Assembly: GCA_045605385.1 (NCBI GenBank)
Contig: JAZUPW010000042.1
Location: 1-64,000 of the forward strand
DNA length: 64,000 nt
Direction of reading: 5' to 3'
DNA from: SIG607 sp045605385
Lineage (GTDB): Bacteria > Bacillota > Clostridia > Oscillospirales > Acutalibacteraceae
This document shows positions 16,280 to 24,937 of the stretch, piece after piece. A program made the position numbers and the translations under genes. Below the pieces are notes generated by a model that was not told the DNA's origin, did no database searches, and saw only the letters and a program-made list of their open reading frames with translations. The first letter of the stretch is position 1; every line of letters begins with the position of its first letter.

Positions 16280-16900
16280 ATGGAATTTAAAGTAGTACAA
16301 AAAGAATTAGAATTACAGTCGAGAGGTTGGATACCTACATTCCACGATATCTCTAAAGAGGTTAAGGAAATAGTTGAGGCATCAGGCATTAAGAATGGTA
16401 CAGTTAGCGTAGTTTCTCACCACACCACTTGTTCTGTAATGGTACAAGAATGTTCACACGATATTGACTCTTTTGATTTAGAGTTTTTACAGCACGACCT
16501 TCTTGATATTATGAGAAAAATGATACCTGACTTTGCCGAGGAACATCAGTATCGTCACCCAGGCCCGATTCATGCGCAATATGGCCGTTGGGTAAACGAA
16601 CCTGGTGATTATTCAAGTATGAATACTGATGGACACTTACGTTCATGCTTCTTTGGCAGAAGTGAAGCTTTAACAATTAAAGATGGAGTAGTTGACGGTG
16701 GTCAGTTTGCTCACATTTATTTTATTGACTGGGACCATGTAATTGCCCGTCGACGTCAGGTTAATATAACAGTTATGGGTACTACTGAGGATGTAGGCGA
16801 TAGAAAGTGGAATAACGGTGAAGTTATTGATACACGCCACAAGTTCCTTGAAGAAGAAAAAGCTTACGATCCACATTATGACCTTCAGCAGAAGAGATAA
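16280..16900 (+). CDS. YjbQ/UPF0047-family protein
   Basis: The ATG at 16280 has a strong GGAGG, so the longer frame from 16226 is rejected. The 206-aa protein carries the UPF0047 metal-site signature: VSHHTTCSVMVQE, an acidic region, the histidine-rich RHPGPIHAQ, and NTDGHLRS. E. coli YjbQ has weak thiamine-phosphate synthase activity, but the physiological role is unknown. Its length exceeds the usual ~140 aa family core and an insert lies in the middle. A place inside a sugar operon suggests action on a phosphorylated carbohydrate. Confidence 0.75.
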   Translation: MEFKVVQKELELQSRGWIPTFHDISKEVKEIVEASGIKNGTVSVVSHHTTCSVMVQECSHDIDSFDLEFLQHDLLDIMRKMIPDFAEEHQYRHPGPIHAQYGRWVNEPGDYSSMNTDGHLRSCFFGRSEALTIKDGVVDGGQFAHIYFIDWDHVIARRRQVNITVMGTTEDVGDRKWNNGEVIDTRHKFLEEEKAYDPHYDLQQKR

Positions 16901-16915
16901 TTAAGGGAATACGAA

Positions 16916-17620
16916 ATGGTTAAAGATTATAAAATTTCAATACCTTTTTTTGAGTTTGGTCCTAAAGCCTATTTATACGGCGATGAACTGCTCGAACTTA
17001 TGAAGAAAATTGATGGCTTTGCGCAAAAATATGATATGGACGTTATAGCTGACGTACAGACCACAGATTTGCGACTTATAGCCGAAAACACCTCTGACAG
17101 AATACATGTTTATTCACAGCATATGGATTCAATCCCAGTAGGAAGAGGTATGGGAACAATACTTCCTGAAGCTGTAAAGGCTACAGGAGCAGTAGGTGTT
17201 ATGCTCAATCACGCTGAATGTAAACTTACTTTGGATGAAGTAAAAGAAGCGATTAAGCGTGCTGACGAGGTTGGTCTTGCAACCATTGTTTGTGCTGATA
17301 CAGAGGAAGAAATTAAGGCAATAGCCGAAATGAATCCTAATATTTTGGTTGCAGAACCCAGCGAGCTTATCGGTACAGGTATTGCAGTTGGCAGAGAATA
17401 TGTTGATGCTTGTATAGAACTTGTTAAATCTGTAAATCCTGAAATAATGGTATTGCCGTCAGCAGGTATCAGTTGCGGAAACGACTGCTATAACATAATT
17501 ATGGCAGGAGCTGACGGATCGGGCTCAAGCAGTGGTATCTGTAAAGCAGAAGACCCTGCCGCTATGGCTGAAGAAATGATGGCGGCTGTAAGAAAGGCTT
17601 ATGATGAACGAAACAAGTAA
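16916..17620 (+). CDS. Triosephosphate-isomerase-like protein
   Basis: The 234-aa TIM barrel is closest to short archaeal-type triosephosphate isomerases. Family marks are FGPKAY (candidate substrate lysine), the VYSQHMD block (catalytic His), GVMLNHAEC, VAEPSELIGTG (catalytic Glu) and GADGSGSSSG for phosphate binding. The genome should hold a normal glycolytic tpiA elsewhere, so this copy may act on another phosphorylated aldose/ketose pair, such as tetrose phosphates as in erythritol pathways. The kinase gene starts inside its 3' end, a 20-bp overlap. Confidence 0.75.
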   Translation: MVKDYKISIPFFEFGPKAYLYGDELLELMKKIDGFAQKYDMDVIADVQTTDLRLIAENTSDRIHVYSQHMDSIPVGRGMGTILPEAVKATGAVGVMLNHAECKLTLDEVKEAIKRADEVGLATIVCADTEEEIKAIAEMNPNILVAEPSELIGTGIAVGREYVDACIELVKSVNPEIMVLPSAGISCGNDCYNIIMAGADGSGSSSGICKAEDPAAMAEEMMAAVRKAYDERNK

Positions 17621-19019
17621 AAAGTATCTTTTAGGTGCGGATATTGGCACCACATCACTTAAATGCGCGGTTTTTGATACCGACGGCAATATGATTAAAT
17701 CTGCAACTAAGGATTATACCTTAATAGTTTCAGGTGATGAGGTTGAATTTCCTGCTGACGATTATGTAAAACTTTTTGAAGAAGCATATGCGGAAGTATC
17801 GGACGGTTTGGAAATATCCGCTTTATCAATCGATACACAGTGCGAAACTCTTATTGTTACCGATGAAAACGATAAGCCTTTAATGAACGCTATAGTTTGG
17901 CTAGATAACCGCGCCTCAAAACAGGCAGAAGAAATCAAAGAGCATTTTGGCACAAAGCGTGTTTATGAGGTTACAGGTCAACCCGAAATAACGGCGACTT
18001 GGCCTGCAGCAAAACTTTTGTGGATAAAGCAAAATAAACCTGAAATTCATAGTAAAATAAGTAAGGTTTTCTTGTTAGAAGATTATCTGCTCTATAAGTT
18101 AACTGGTAATTTTGTTACTGAAAAAACCCTACAGTCGTCCACAATATATTTTGATATTAAAAACGATTGTTGGTGGGATGAAATGCTGAATTTCATCGAT
18201 GCTAAAAAAGAGTGGTTTCCGAAGCTTTACGACAGTGCTGTGCAAGTAGGCAAATATAAAGGTGCATTAGTAGTGACTAGTGCTATCGACCAAATTGCAG
18301 GGGCTATAGGCGCAGGTATTACCAATACGAGTGTTGTCAGTGAAATGACAGGTACTACAATGGTTGTGTTTGCACCGAGTGAAACTATACCCGAATTTAA
18401 CCCTGAAAGTATAGTCCCTTGCCATAAGAATTATGACGGTAAGTATTGCTTGCTTTCTTGGACACCTACCGCCGGTATCGCACTTAAATGGTTTAAAAAC
18501 AATTTCTGTGAAAAATATGACTTTAAAGAACTTGATGAACTTGCAAAGAAAGTTCCTGCCGGTAGTGATGGTTTAGTCTTTTTGCCTTATCTTTGCGGTT
18601 CTACAATGCCAAGATATAATCCTGATGCAAAGGGAGCTTTCTTAGGTCTTACAATGGAACATACACGAGGTCACGCTGTGCGGAGCATTTTAGAGGCGGT
18701 AGCTTGTATGCTTAAAGCAAATCTCGACTATTTGGGAATTTCATGTGAGCAAATACGCTCAATGGGTGGGGGCTCAAGCAGTCCACTTTGGTGCCAAATT
18801 AAAGCTGATATGACAAACAAGAATATAGCGATTCTTGAAAACAACGAAACTGCTTGCCTAGGCTCTGCAATACTTGCGGGAGTAGGTGCTGGTATATACA
18901 GCGATGTAAAAACCGTTTGCAAAAATATTGTTAAAATTAAAAAGGTATATACTCCGTCAGGTACGGATTATACTGAATGCTATAAAAATTTCTTGAACGC
19001 TGAAAACAAAAACTTATAA
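17601..19019 (+). CDS. FGGY-family carbohydrate kinase
   Basis: The 472-aa protein has both actin-like ATPase lobes of FGGY kinases: an N-terminal phosphate loop (GADIGTTSLKCAVFD), an IVWLDNRAS substrate-binding region, an AGAIGAGIT segment, and the C-terminal adenosine motif MGGGSSSPLWCQIKAD. It would phosphorylate a ketose, aldose or polyol with ATP in the cytoplasm. It overlaps the preceding gene, so translation is coupled. Xylulose, fuculose or erythrulose kinase activity are all possible; with an isomerase of the fucose/arabinose fold and an aldolase in the operon, a ketose substrate is most likely. Confidence 0.85.
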   Translation: MMNETSKKYLLGADIGTTSLKCAVFDTDGNMIKSATKDYTLIVSGDEVEFPADDYVKLFEEAYAEVSDGLEISALSIDTQCETLIVTDENDKPLMNAIVWLDNRASKQAEEIKEHFGTKRVYEVTGQPEITATWPAAKLLWIKQNKPEIHSKISKVFLLEDYLLYKLTGNFVTEKTLQSSTIYFDIKNDCWWDEMLNFIDAKKEWFPKLYDSAVQVGKYKGALVVTSAIDQIAGAIGAGITNTSVVSEMTGTTMVVFAPSETIPEFNPESIVPCHKNYDGKYCLLSWTPTAGIALKWFKNNFCEKYDFKELDELAKKVPAGSDGLVFLPYLCGSTMPRYNPDAKGAFLGLTMEHTRGHAVRSILEAVACMLKANLDYLGISCEQIRSMGGGSSSPLWCQIKADMTNKNIAILENNETACLGSAILAGVGAGIYSDVKTVCKNIVKIKKVYTPSGTDYTECYKNFLNAENKNL

Positions 19020-19048
19020 TCAGTTTTGACATATAAGATGGTGTTAGT

Positions 19049-20323
19049 ATGGACAATGTTCATTTTGAAAACAAAAGCGTGAGCAGGCATTTCTTTTGGT
19101 TTATTTGGTTTGTATATGTAATAGTTTATATGACCAAAAACTGTTTTAGTGCAGCAATGGCTGCTATTGTTTTTGAGGGTGCTATGACCAAATCACAAAC
19201 AGGGCTTATAACCGCAGTTTTTTATTTGGTTTATGCACCGTTACAGGTGGTTGGTGGCATCTTTGCCGACAAATATGATCCGGAAAAACTCATAAAAATA
19301 GGTTTAATAGGGAGCGGACTTGCAAATTTAATGGTTTTTTTAAATCGGGATTATTTTGTTATTCTTGTTACTTGGGTATTTAATGCTATTATACAGTTTG
19401 CTGTTTGGCCATCAGTTTTTAAAATTGTTTCATCACAGCTTGTGCAAGGAGATCGAAAAAATTCTGCATATTATATGTCTTTTTCTTCAACGGCAGGATT
19501 ACTGCTTGCATATCTTGTTGCGGCTTTATTGACAAAATGGCAGCACAATTTCTTGATTTCCGCAATAACTCTTTTGGCATTGGCTGTTGTGTTACATATA
19601 GTAACCAAAAGAATCAGACCGTATATGATTGAGAATGAAGCTACTGAAAAACAGTCTAATGACGGTGCCGATGTAAAAAAGGTTGGAACCTTTAAATTAT
19701 TCCTTGAAAGTGGATTCTTTATCCTGGTAATGGTCGCATTTATAAGAACCTTGGTTGCAAACAGTATAAAAACCCTTTCGTCTACTATGCTAATGGAAAC
19801 CTATGAAAATGTATCTCCGTCTCTTGGCAATTTGCTGAATATGTTTATCATAGGTGTTGGCATTGTCGGCACGGTGCTTGTTAAATCGGTACTTTATCCA
19901 CAACATATTAAAAGTGCACCTAATGGTATAGCGATTATGTTTTTACTTTCATTTATCGCTGCCATATTTTTAATATTTGTTGGTAAAATTGATATTGCAA
20001 TAATAGTTATTTTTTTGTGCTTCGTGTCAGGTTGTTTGACTTCGACTGTGTTGTTGATGTCTTATTGTAATCTGCGTTTTGCAAAATTCGGAAAAAGCGG
20101 AACGGCAGCAGGAATTATGAACGCAGCAACTTCACTGGGAGTTGTAATTAACAGTTATGGAGTTACAAAACTTGCTGAAAAATTTGATTGGGCAACTGTA
20201 AATATTATTTTTTGTGTTTTGTTGGTTGTTGCACTTATATTGAGTTTAGTAGTAATTTCTTTTTGGAAACGGTTCAAAAAGAAATATCACCCGCACTCTT
20301 TACAACCGCTTGTTAAGAATTAG
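19049..20323 (+). CDS. Major facilitator superfamily transporter
   Basis: This 424-aa membrane protein has about 12 predicted transmembrane helices and MFS loop features (GGIFADKYDPEK between helices 2 and 3). It resembles the sugar-phosphate/organophosphate type (GlpT/UhpT-like), but its substrate is not deducible. The central charged loop (about residues 195-210) and the basic C-terminus are cytoplasmic in this family. It lies between the kinase and isomerase genes and is the only transporter of the operon, so it should import the pathway's substrate. Confidence 0.8.
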   Translation: MDNVHFENKSVSRHFFWFIWFVYVIVYMTKNCFSAAMAAIVFEGAMTKSQTGLITAVFYLVYAPLQVVGGIFADKYDPEKLIKIGLIGSGLANLMVFLNRDYFVILVTWVFNAIIQFAVWPSVFKIVSSQLVQGDRKNSAYYMSFSSTAGLLLAYLVAALLTKWQHNFLISAITLLALAVVLHIVTKRIRPYMIENEATEKQSNDGADVKKVGTFKLFLESGFFILVMVAFIRTLVANSIKTLSSTMLMETYENVSPSLGNLLNMFIIGVGIVGTVLVKSVLYPQHIKSAPNGIAIMFLLSFIAAIFLIFVGKIDIAIIVIFLCFVSGCLTSTVLLMSYCNLRFAKFGKSGTAAGIMNAATSLGVVINSYGVTKLAEKFDWATVNIIFCVLLVVALILSLVVISFWKRFKKKYHPHSLQPLVKN

Positions 20324-20347
20324 ATATTATTGTTTGGAGGAAAATAT

Positions 20348-21694
20348 ATGAATAAAATTGCGTTTATAGGCTTTGGCGAAGTCAATACTCCTATTGATAT
20401 TATCATCAATAAATGCAAAGCCGCCGAGGAATCTCTTATAAAAGAGGGCCTTGACCTTGTTAGTGTTTATCCTGTAACCGATGATTATGAAGAAAAGGAT
20501 ATTGCTAAGGCATATAAGGCTTTAGAGGGTCAGGATTTCGATTGTATGGTAGTTTGCATTGCAGGTTGGATTCCAACCCATGCAGTAGTAAAGATTACCG
20601 AAAAATATCGCCATATTCCTATAGTATTATGGGGCCTTTGCGGATGGCGTGAGGATGATAGAATAGTTACTACCGCTGACCAAGCAGGTACAACCGCTCT
20701 TCGTAAAACTTTCCGTGATTTAGGATATACTTTTAAGTACGTTTACGATATTATCGGTAAGCCGTCTAACTCTAAAAAGGTAGCAAATTATGCTAAAGCC
20801 GCTACTGCTGCTAAAGAACTTCGTTTTGCCCGTGTTGGTATGGCAGGCTACCGTGATATGAACCTTTACGGTACTTTGTATGACGGAAGCTCGTTAAAGA
20901 GAGAAATTGGTCCTGAAATTGAGACCTTTGAAATGCTTGAAATCAAGCAAAGATATGATAATATAACCGCTGGACAAAAAGCAGAGGTTATTGAAAATGC
21001 TATGACTAAATGGAATTTCCTTAAACCTGCTAAGCGCGAGGGTATGGAAATGGCTGCAGGATATTATCTTGCTATAAAGTCGCTTATTGATGAGCGTGGA
21101 TATAAAGCAATATCTTTAAAAGATGTTGATGGTATGAAGAAACTTTTAGGCTTCCCACCGGCTCCGATTTTTATGCTACTTGCTGACTGTGAAGGTGTTT
21201 CAACAATCCCTGAAAATGACTGTTTAGGTAACGTTACACAGCTTATTGTTAAAGCCCTTACAGGTCAGTGCGGCGCTTATTTAGAATTTTATGAATTTTT
21301 TGAAAACAGCGTGCTTGCAGGTGTACCGGATTATATTCCTAAAGAAATAACCTTGGGTGAAACAACTGTTATGCCTGCGGCTTTCGGTGAATTGTCAGAG
21401 GGTATACTTAATGTTTCTAAAGTAAAAACAGGTGAACTTACTATGTGCCGCCTTTTTTACGAAGATGGTAAGTATTATATGCATATGCTCACAGGTGAGG
21501 GTAAAACTCCTCCTAAGTGGGAAGAAGCAGGTTGGACACAGCCAGCACCACAGTTACCTGGTCTTGAAATCTTTATTGACGATGTAGAAAAGTTCGCACA
21601 AAACGTTATGTGTCAGCACTATATTATTTCTTATGGCGATAATACAGAACTTATTATGAATTTTTGTGACATTAATGGAATTAAAATTATTTGA
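20348..21694 (+). CDS. L-fucose/L-arabinose isomerase-fold protein
   Basis: GGAGG at 20334-20338 selects ATG 20348. The 448-aa sequence has the two-part architecture of the L-fucose isomerase-like family: an N-terminal Rossmann-like part (FIGFGEVNTP, VVCIAGWIPTH, VLWGLCGWRE) and a C-terminal catalytic part with acidic and histidine metal ligands (LLADCEGVST, ENDCLGNVTQ). Enzymes of this fold convert aldoses to ketoses, and some act on sulfonated or rare sugars. It would supply the ketose for the kinase. Sequence divergence prevents naming the sugar. Confidence 0.75.
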   Translation: MNKIAFIGFGEVNTPIDIIINKCKAAEESLIKEGLDLVSVYPVTDDYEEKDIAKAYKALEGQDFDCMVVCIAGWIPTHAVVKITEKYRHIPIVLWGLCGWREDDRIVTTADQAGTTALRKTFRDLGYTFKYVYDIIGKPSNSKKVANYAKAATAAKELRFARVGMAGYRDMNLYGTLYDGSSLKREIGPEIETFEMLEIKQRYDNITAGQKAEVIENAMTKWNFLKPAKREGMEMAAGYYLAIKSLIDERGYKAISLKDVDGMKKLLGFPPAPIFMLLADCEGVSTIPENDCLGNVTQLIVKALTGQCGAYLEFYEFFENSVLAGVPDYIPKEITLGETTVMPAAFGELSEGILNVSKVKTGELTMCRLFYEDGKYYMHMLTGEGKTPPKWEEAGWTQPAPQLPGLEIFIDDVEKFAQNVMCQHYIISYGDNTELIMNFCDINGIKII

Positions 21695-21705
21695 GGTGAT
21701 TTATA

Positions 21706-22380
21706 ATGGAATATATTTTAGATACAGCGGATATTGAAGCTATAAAAGATTGTAATGAGTTTTATCCACTTTCTGGTGTTACAACTAATCCTTCTATTAT
21801 AGCTAAGGAAAATAGAAACTTTTGGGATATTGTAAAAGAGATTAGAAATATTATCGGTCCTGATAAACTCTTTTTTGCCCAAACTGTTCAAACTGAAGCT
21901 TCAAAAATTGTAGAAGAGGCTGTTCTTATGGATAAAAAATCAGGCGGAGAATTTTGTGTTAAAATCCCGATTTGTGAAGAAGGATTAAAGGCTACAATGC
22001 AGCTTAAAAAACTTGGTATAAAGGTGCTAATGACTGCTATTTTCACTCCTGCTCAGGCACTAATTGCTGCAAAAGCCGGAGCTGATTATGTTGCTCCATA
22101 TGTAAACCGTCTTGACAATATTATAGGTGATGGTTGTGAAGTTGTAGCACAAATAGTTGAACAGTTTGCAATTTATGATTTGCCTTGTAAGGTACTTGCG
22201 GCAAGTTTTAAAAATGCTGAACAAGTGCATAAATGTGCACTTTCAGGTTGTCAGTGTGTTACAGTTACTGCTGATGTTTTGAAATCTGTAATAACCCATC
22301 CAATGACAGATGCTGCAATTAGCGGTTTCGATAAGGATTGGAAAAACGTTTACGGTGAAAAGACCATACTTGATTTTTAA
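21706..22380 (+). CDS. Transaldolase / fructose-6-phosphate aldolase-like enzyme
   Basis: The 224-aa TIM barrel matches the short TalC/FSA class: LDTADI at the N-terminus, GVTTNPSIIA, and FCVKIPICEEG with the Schiff-base lysine at about residue 86, then TAIFTPAQALIAAKAGADYVAPYVNR. It would cleave or transfer a dihydroxyacetone unit from a ketose phosphate. It is last in the operon and ends 33 bp before the left end of the ISL3 element, so the operon terminator may have been lost or replaced by insertion DNA. Confidence 0.85.
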   Translation: MEYILDTADIEAIKDCNEFYPLSGVTTNPSIIAKENRNFWDIVKEIRNIIGPDKLFFAQTVQTEASKIVEEAVLMDKKSGGEFCVKIPICEEGLKATMQLKKLGIKVLMTAIFTPAQALIAAKAGADYVAPYVNRLDNIIGDGCEVVAQIVEQFAIYDLPCKVLAASFKNAEQVHKCALSGCQCVTVTADVLKSVITHPMTDAAISGFDKDWKNVYGEKTILDF

Positions 22381-22412
22381 GCTTAAATAATCTGAATTAT
22401 TGAAATTTTTAC

Positions 22413-23866
22413 ATAGGAGTTAACGCTTTTTTGGGGCTTTTTGTCAATAGTTGGGGTAAGGAGTTAAAATGAAAATGTTTTACGCAAGCAGTCGCGATTA
22501 AGCGGCTGCTTGTTCTTTGTTAAGTTGTTGATGAGAAAATATATGTAAAATACGGTTTCTGAATCTTTTGAAATTTTGGTAACCGTATGCGTTTCGTTTT
22601 AAAACTTTAATCTTGTTGTTACACCCTTCGGTAAATCCATTAGTAATCGTAGTTGAGAAAGAATTAATAATACCTGTATACCAATTACGCATTGTATCAG
22701 CGCATTTATGGAACTGTGGTATACCGCAGTTCTCTGCGTTCTGAATCCATTCTGTCAGTGCTTTCTTTGCAGATTTTGCATCCTTTTGATTCAATATCTT
22801 TAAAAATTGTTCTTTGTAAAAGTAGGCTCTGCTTATGTTTACGGAATAATAGAGCATAACATTAACTTGTTGTTTTTGTTCTTCTTCAAGACTGTCATAT
22901 CGCTTAATCAGTAAAGATTTCGACCTTTTGAAATACTTTTTGAGTTCGGGACTCAATTTCTTTTGTTCTTCTTTTCGTACATTTTCAAATGCTCATATAG
23001 CTGGTCTTATCCAATGGTATTTATCAATTACTTGTGTTGCGTTTTTAAACCCCATACATCAGATATATCCGCATAAGTACGCCACATATAACTAACGAAA
23101 TAAGTTACGCTGTTGCGTATTTTTTTGGATATCGTTTAAAATAGTTTGTTAAATATGGCTTGTATCGTTCAGGAAGTATGTCTAAAACTCTTTTGTTTAC
23201 AGGGTCCGTTAAAATACATTGGTATTTTTCACCCCAAGTGTTACCTTTGAATTCATCTATTGAAAGAGCTTCGGATAATTCAGCTTTAGGATAGGAAACC
23301 GTATCAAATATTCTAATTACTGTAGATACAGAGAGGTTAACCTCTCTGGCAACACTTGTGAATGAGCGTTCATCACTCAGTTTATCTATTACAAAAGCAG
23401 ATAACCGATTTGTCATTCTATGATATCTAGGTAAGAATGAGTTTGTTTCAAAAAATCTCTTACCACAATGTTTACATCGGTATCTGCGTTTACGTAGAAC
23501 AATGCTGACAAGCTTTCCGAAAGCAGGAATATCCTTAATTACCTGAATTCGGTAGTCGTGGACTGTATCTGTTGCAGTACCGAAACTAATACAAGTATGT
23601 TCTTTTCTTTCCATTTCCGCGTATATTATGATACTTTTTTCATTTTCCTCGATATTTGTTATATTTAATCCTTGCAATCCGAGAAGTTTTTCTGTAAAAT
23701 GTTTATAGAGCATATTTGGTTCCTCCGTTCATGGTTGTTAAGCAATTCCATTTTAACGGATTTCTTCCAAATATGCTCTACTTTTTTTATTTTTTTCAAT
23801 TTTTTTCGTAGGCTCTATTTGGTTACCCCAACATTTATTATAGAGCCGCTTTTTGTTGACTCCTAT
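22413..23866 (-). mobile_element. Decayed ISL3-family insertion sequence
   Basis: The ends share imperfect inverted repeats: ATAGGAGTTAAC at 22413-22424 against GTTGACTCCTAT at 23855-23866, plus an inner block ending GTTGGGGTAA on both sides. Exact ends are uncertain. The transposase inside is broken, so the copy cannot move by itself. Confidence 0.7.
22498..23713 (-). pseudogene. ISL3-family transposase, frameshifted
   Basis: The N-terminal part (23713-23105) has the ISL3 zinc-finger region (YRCKHCGKRFFETNSFLPR), a helix-turn-helix (FTSVAREVNLSVSTVIRIF) and the first catalytic segment (LSIDEFKG). After KKYATA it stops, and the intervening stretch 23104-22957 keeps only scraps of family sequence (DKYHWIRP-like) in different frames. 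The C-terminal part (22956-22498) restores the family with NGFTEGCNNKIKVLKR, including the final catalytic Glu. Several lesions separate the two parts, so no active enzyme is expected. Confidence 0.8.
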
Positions 23867-23907
23867 CTTTTAAGTGAATGAGATAAAATTATAAATGTAT
23901 TAAAGTA

Positions 23908-24249
23908 AGGGAGTTTGCACGAGAAATTGCAGCACATAACGAAATAGACGGCTGCTCTTGTATATTAGAGGAAACATCTTACCGACCTGCAATGCCGTTG
24001 ACCGACCGCAACAGTAAGCTGCTTGAGAAAATGAATCAAATCTATGCACAAAACGGTCTTCCGCAACTAGGCGTACGTACATGTCCTATTGGCTCAGATG
24101 CTGCGTATATCACCGAAGCTGAAATTCCATACGTAGATAATTTAGGTGTAGATGGTGGTAATATTCATTCCTTAAACGAATAAGCAATTCTTAAATCACT
24201 TGCCGAATGTGCAAAACGACTTGTTTCGGTTGGTTTCTGTATATGTTAA
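23908..24249 (+). pseudogene. C-terminal fragment of an M20-family peptidase
   Basis: The frame begins abruptly after the insertion sequence with VREFAREIAAHNEIDG and continues through an M20 C-terminal region (CSCILEETSYRPAMP, then GSDAAYITEAEIPYVDNLG, HSLNE). A TAA at 24181-24183 replaces the expected aromatic codon in the family motif NEYA, after which the same frame resumes (AILKSLAECAKRLV) to a second stop at 24247. With both a missing 5' part and a nonsense codon it is not functional. It is a different family member from the complete M20 gene at 8841. Confidence 0.7.
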
Positions 24250-24408
24250 TAATAAAAGGAATTCTGTTATGTTTGAAATCAAAACCATCCTCACAGTTAT
24301 TTTATGAAATCAACAAGTATTGTGAGAAGAATAGAGAAATGAGATATAATAGGACAAAAGTCCCCAAACCCGCAAAATTAAAGGGAATTTTTGGAAGTGG
24401 AAAATTTA

Positions 24409-24432
24409 TGGTGTTCTCTTGACATTTTCCCC
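24409..24432 (+). repeat. 24-bp island direct repeat, copy 2, at the spoVAD junction
   Basis: Identical to 2896-2919 and directly followed by coding sequence for the conserved PAACDTI region of SpoVAD. It marks the right boundary of the island and probably contains half of an attachment site. Confidence 0.85.
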
Positions 24433-24817
24433 TGCTGCGTGTGATACCATAAAGAATTTTTTTGCTGATACAAATACAGACGAAAAAGATTACGATGCAA
24501 TCTTTACGGGTGATTTAGGAACTGTAGGAAGTGAACTGCTGATTGAATTGTGTGAAAAAGAGGGTGTTAAATTGGGCGAAAGATATAACGATTTCGGATG
24601 TATGATATTTGATATAGCAGAACAGGATGTTCACGCGGGTGCTTCGGGATGCGGTTGCTCTGCAACGATGATGTGTTCGTATATAATGGAGCAGTTTAAA
24701 AAGGGAAATCTTAAAAACATTCTTTACTGCGCAACGGGTGCGCTGCTTTCGCCAACGTCGGTTCTGCAAGGCGAAACAATTCCGGGAATATGTCATCTTG
24801 TAAATATTCGTTGTTAA
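24428..24817 (+). pseudogene. spoVAD: spoVAD 3' part, separated from its 5' half
   Basis: The frame encodes the C-terminal ~130 residues of stage V sporulation protein AD, a thiolase-fold protein that binds dipicolinic acid for uptake into the forespore. It runs from SPAACDTIKNFF through DYDAIFTGDLGTVGS, HAGASGCGCSA and YCATGALLSPTS to a normal C-terminus, with no lesions. SpoVAD is normally about 340 aa, so roughly the first 200 residues are missing. The TTG at 24419 is not a real start, because coding similarity begins exactly where the island repeat ends. The 5' half is not in the window and may lie upstream of position 1 on the same strand. Confidence 0.8.
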
Positions 24818-24831
24818 TTTATAAATTCAAC

Positions 24832-24860
24832 TTGACATTTTTTGGGTTTTGTAATAGAAT
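24832..24860 (+). promoter_or_regulatory. Promoter of the glpP operon
   Basis: TTGACA at 24832-24837, a 17-bp spacer and TAGAAT at 24855-24860 lie just downstream of the spoVAD stop. Confidence 0.75.
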
Positions 24861-24881
24861 AATTTTGCTGAGATATTTGAG

Positions 24882-24920
24882 AAGCAAGGTTTACAGGGGT
24901 AACTGTATCCTTGCTTTTTG
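24882..24920 (+). terminator. Leader terminator, possible antitermination target
   Basis: AAGCAAGG (24882-24889) pairs with CCTTGCTT (24909-24916), with an inner ACAG/CTGT helix and a T run. It sits between the promoter and the glpP start, so it must be read through for expression. This is the usual arrangement for GlpP-controlled leaders. Confidence 0.7.
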
Positions 24921-24937
24921 TGTTTTTAGGTGATAAA

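Noticed and set aside
13149..22380. Sulfoquinovose transaldolase (sulfo-TAL) pathway
   Set aside because: The isomerase and TalC-like genes fit loosely, but no sulfoquinovosidase, sulfolactaldehyde dehydrogenase or sulfonate exporter is present, and an FGGY kinase and TIM-like gene do not belong to that route.
4847..24183. Reassigned TAA codon because two frames (spoVT, M20 fragment) are interrupted by single TAA codons
   Set aside because: Many intact genes in the window end in TAA, and both interrupted genes show other signs of decay.
24207..24422. 71-codon frame before the spoVAD junction
   Set aside because: No ribosome site; it overlaps the M20 remnant and the 24-bp repeat without coding similarity.
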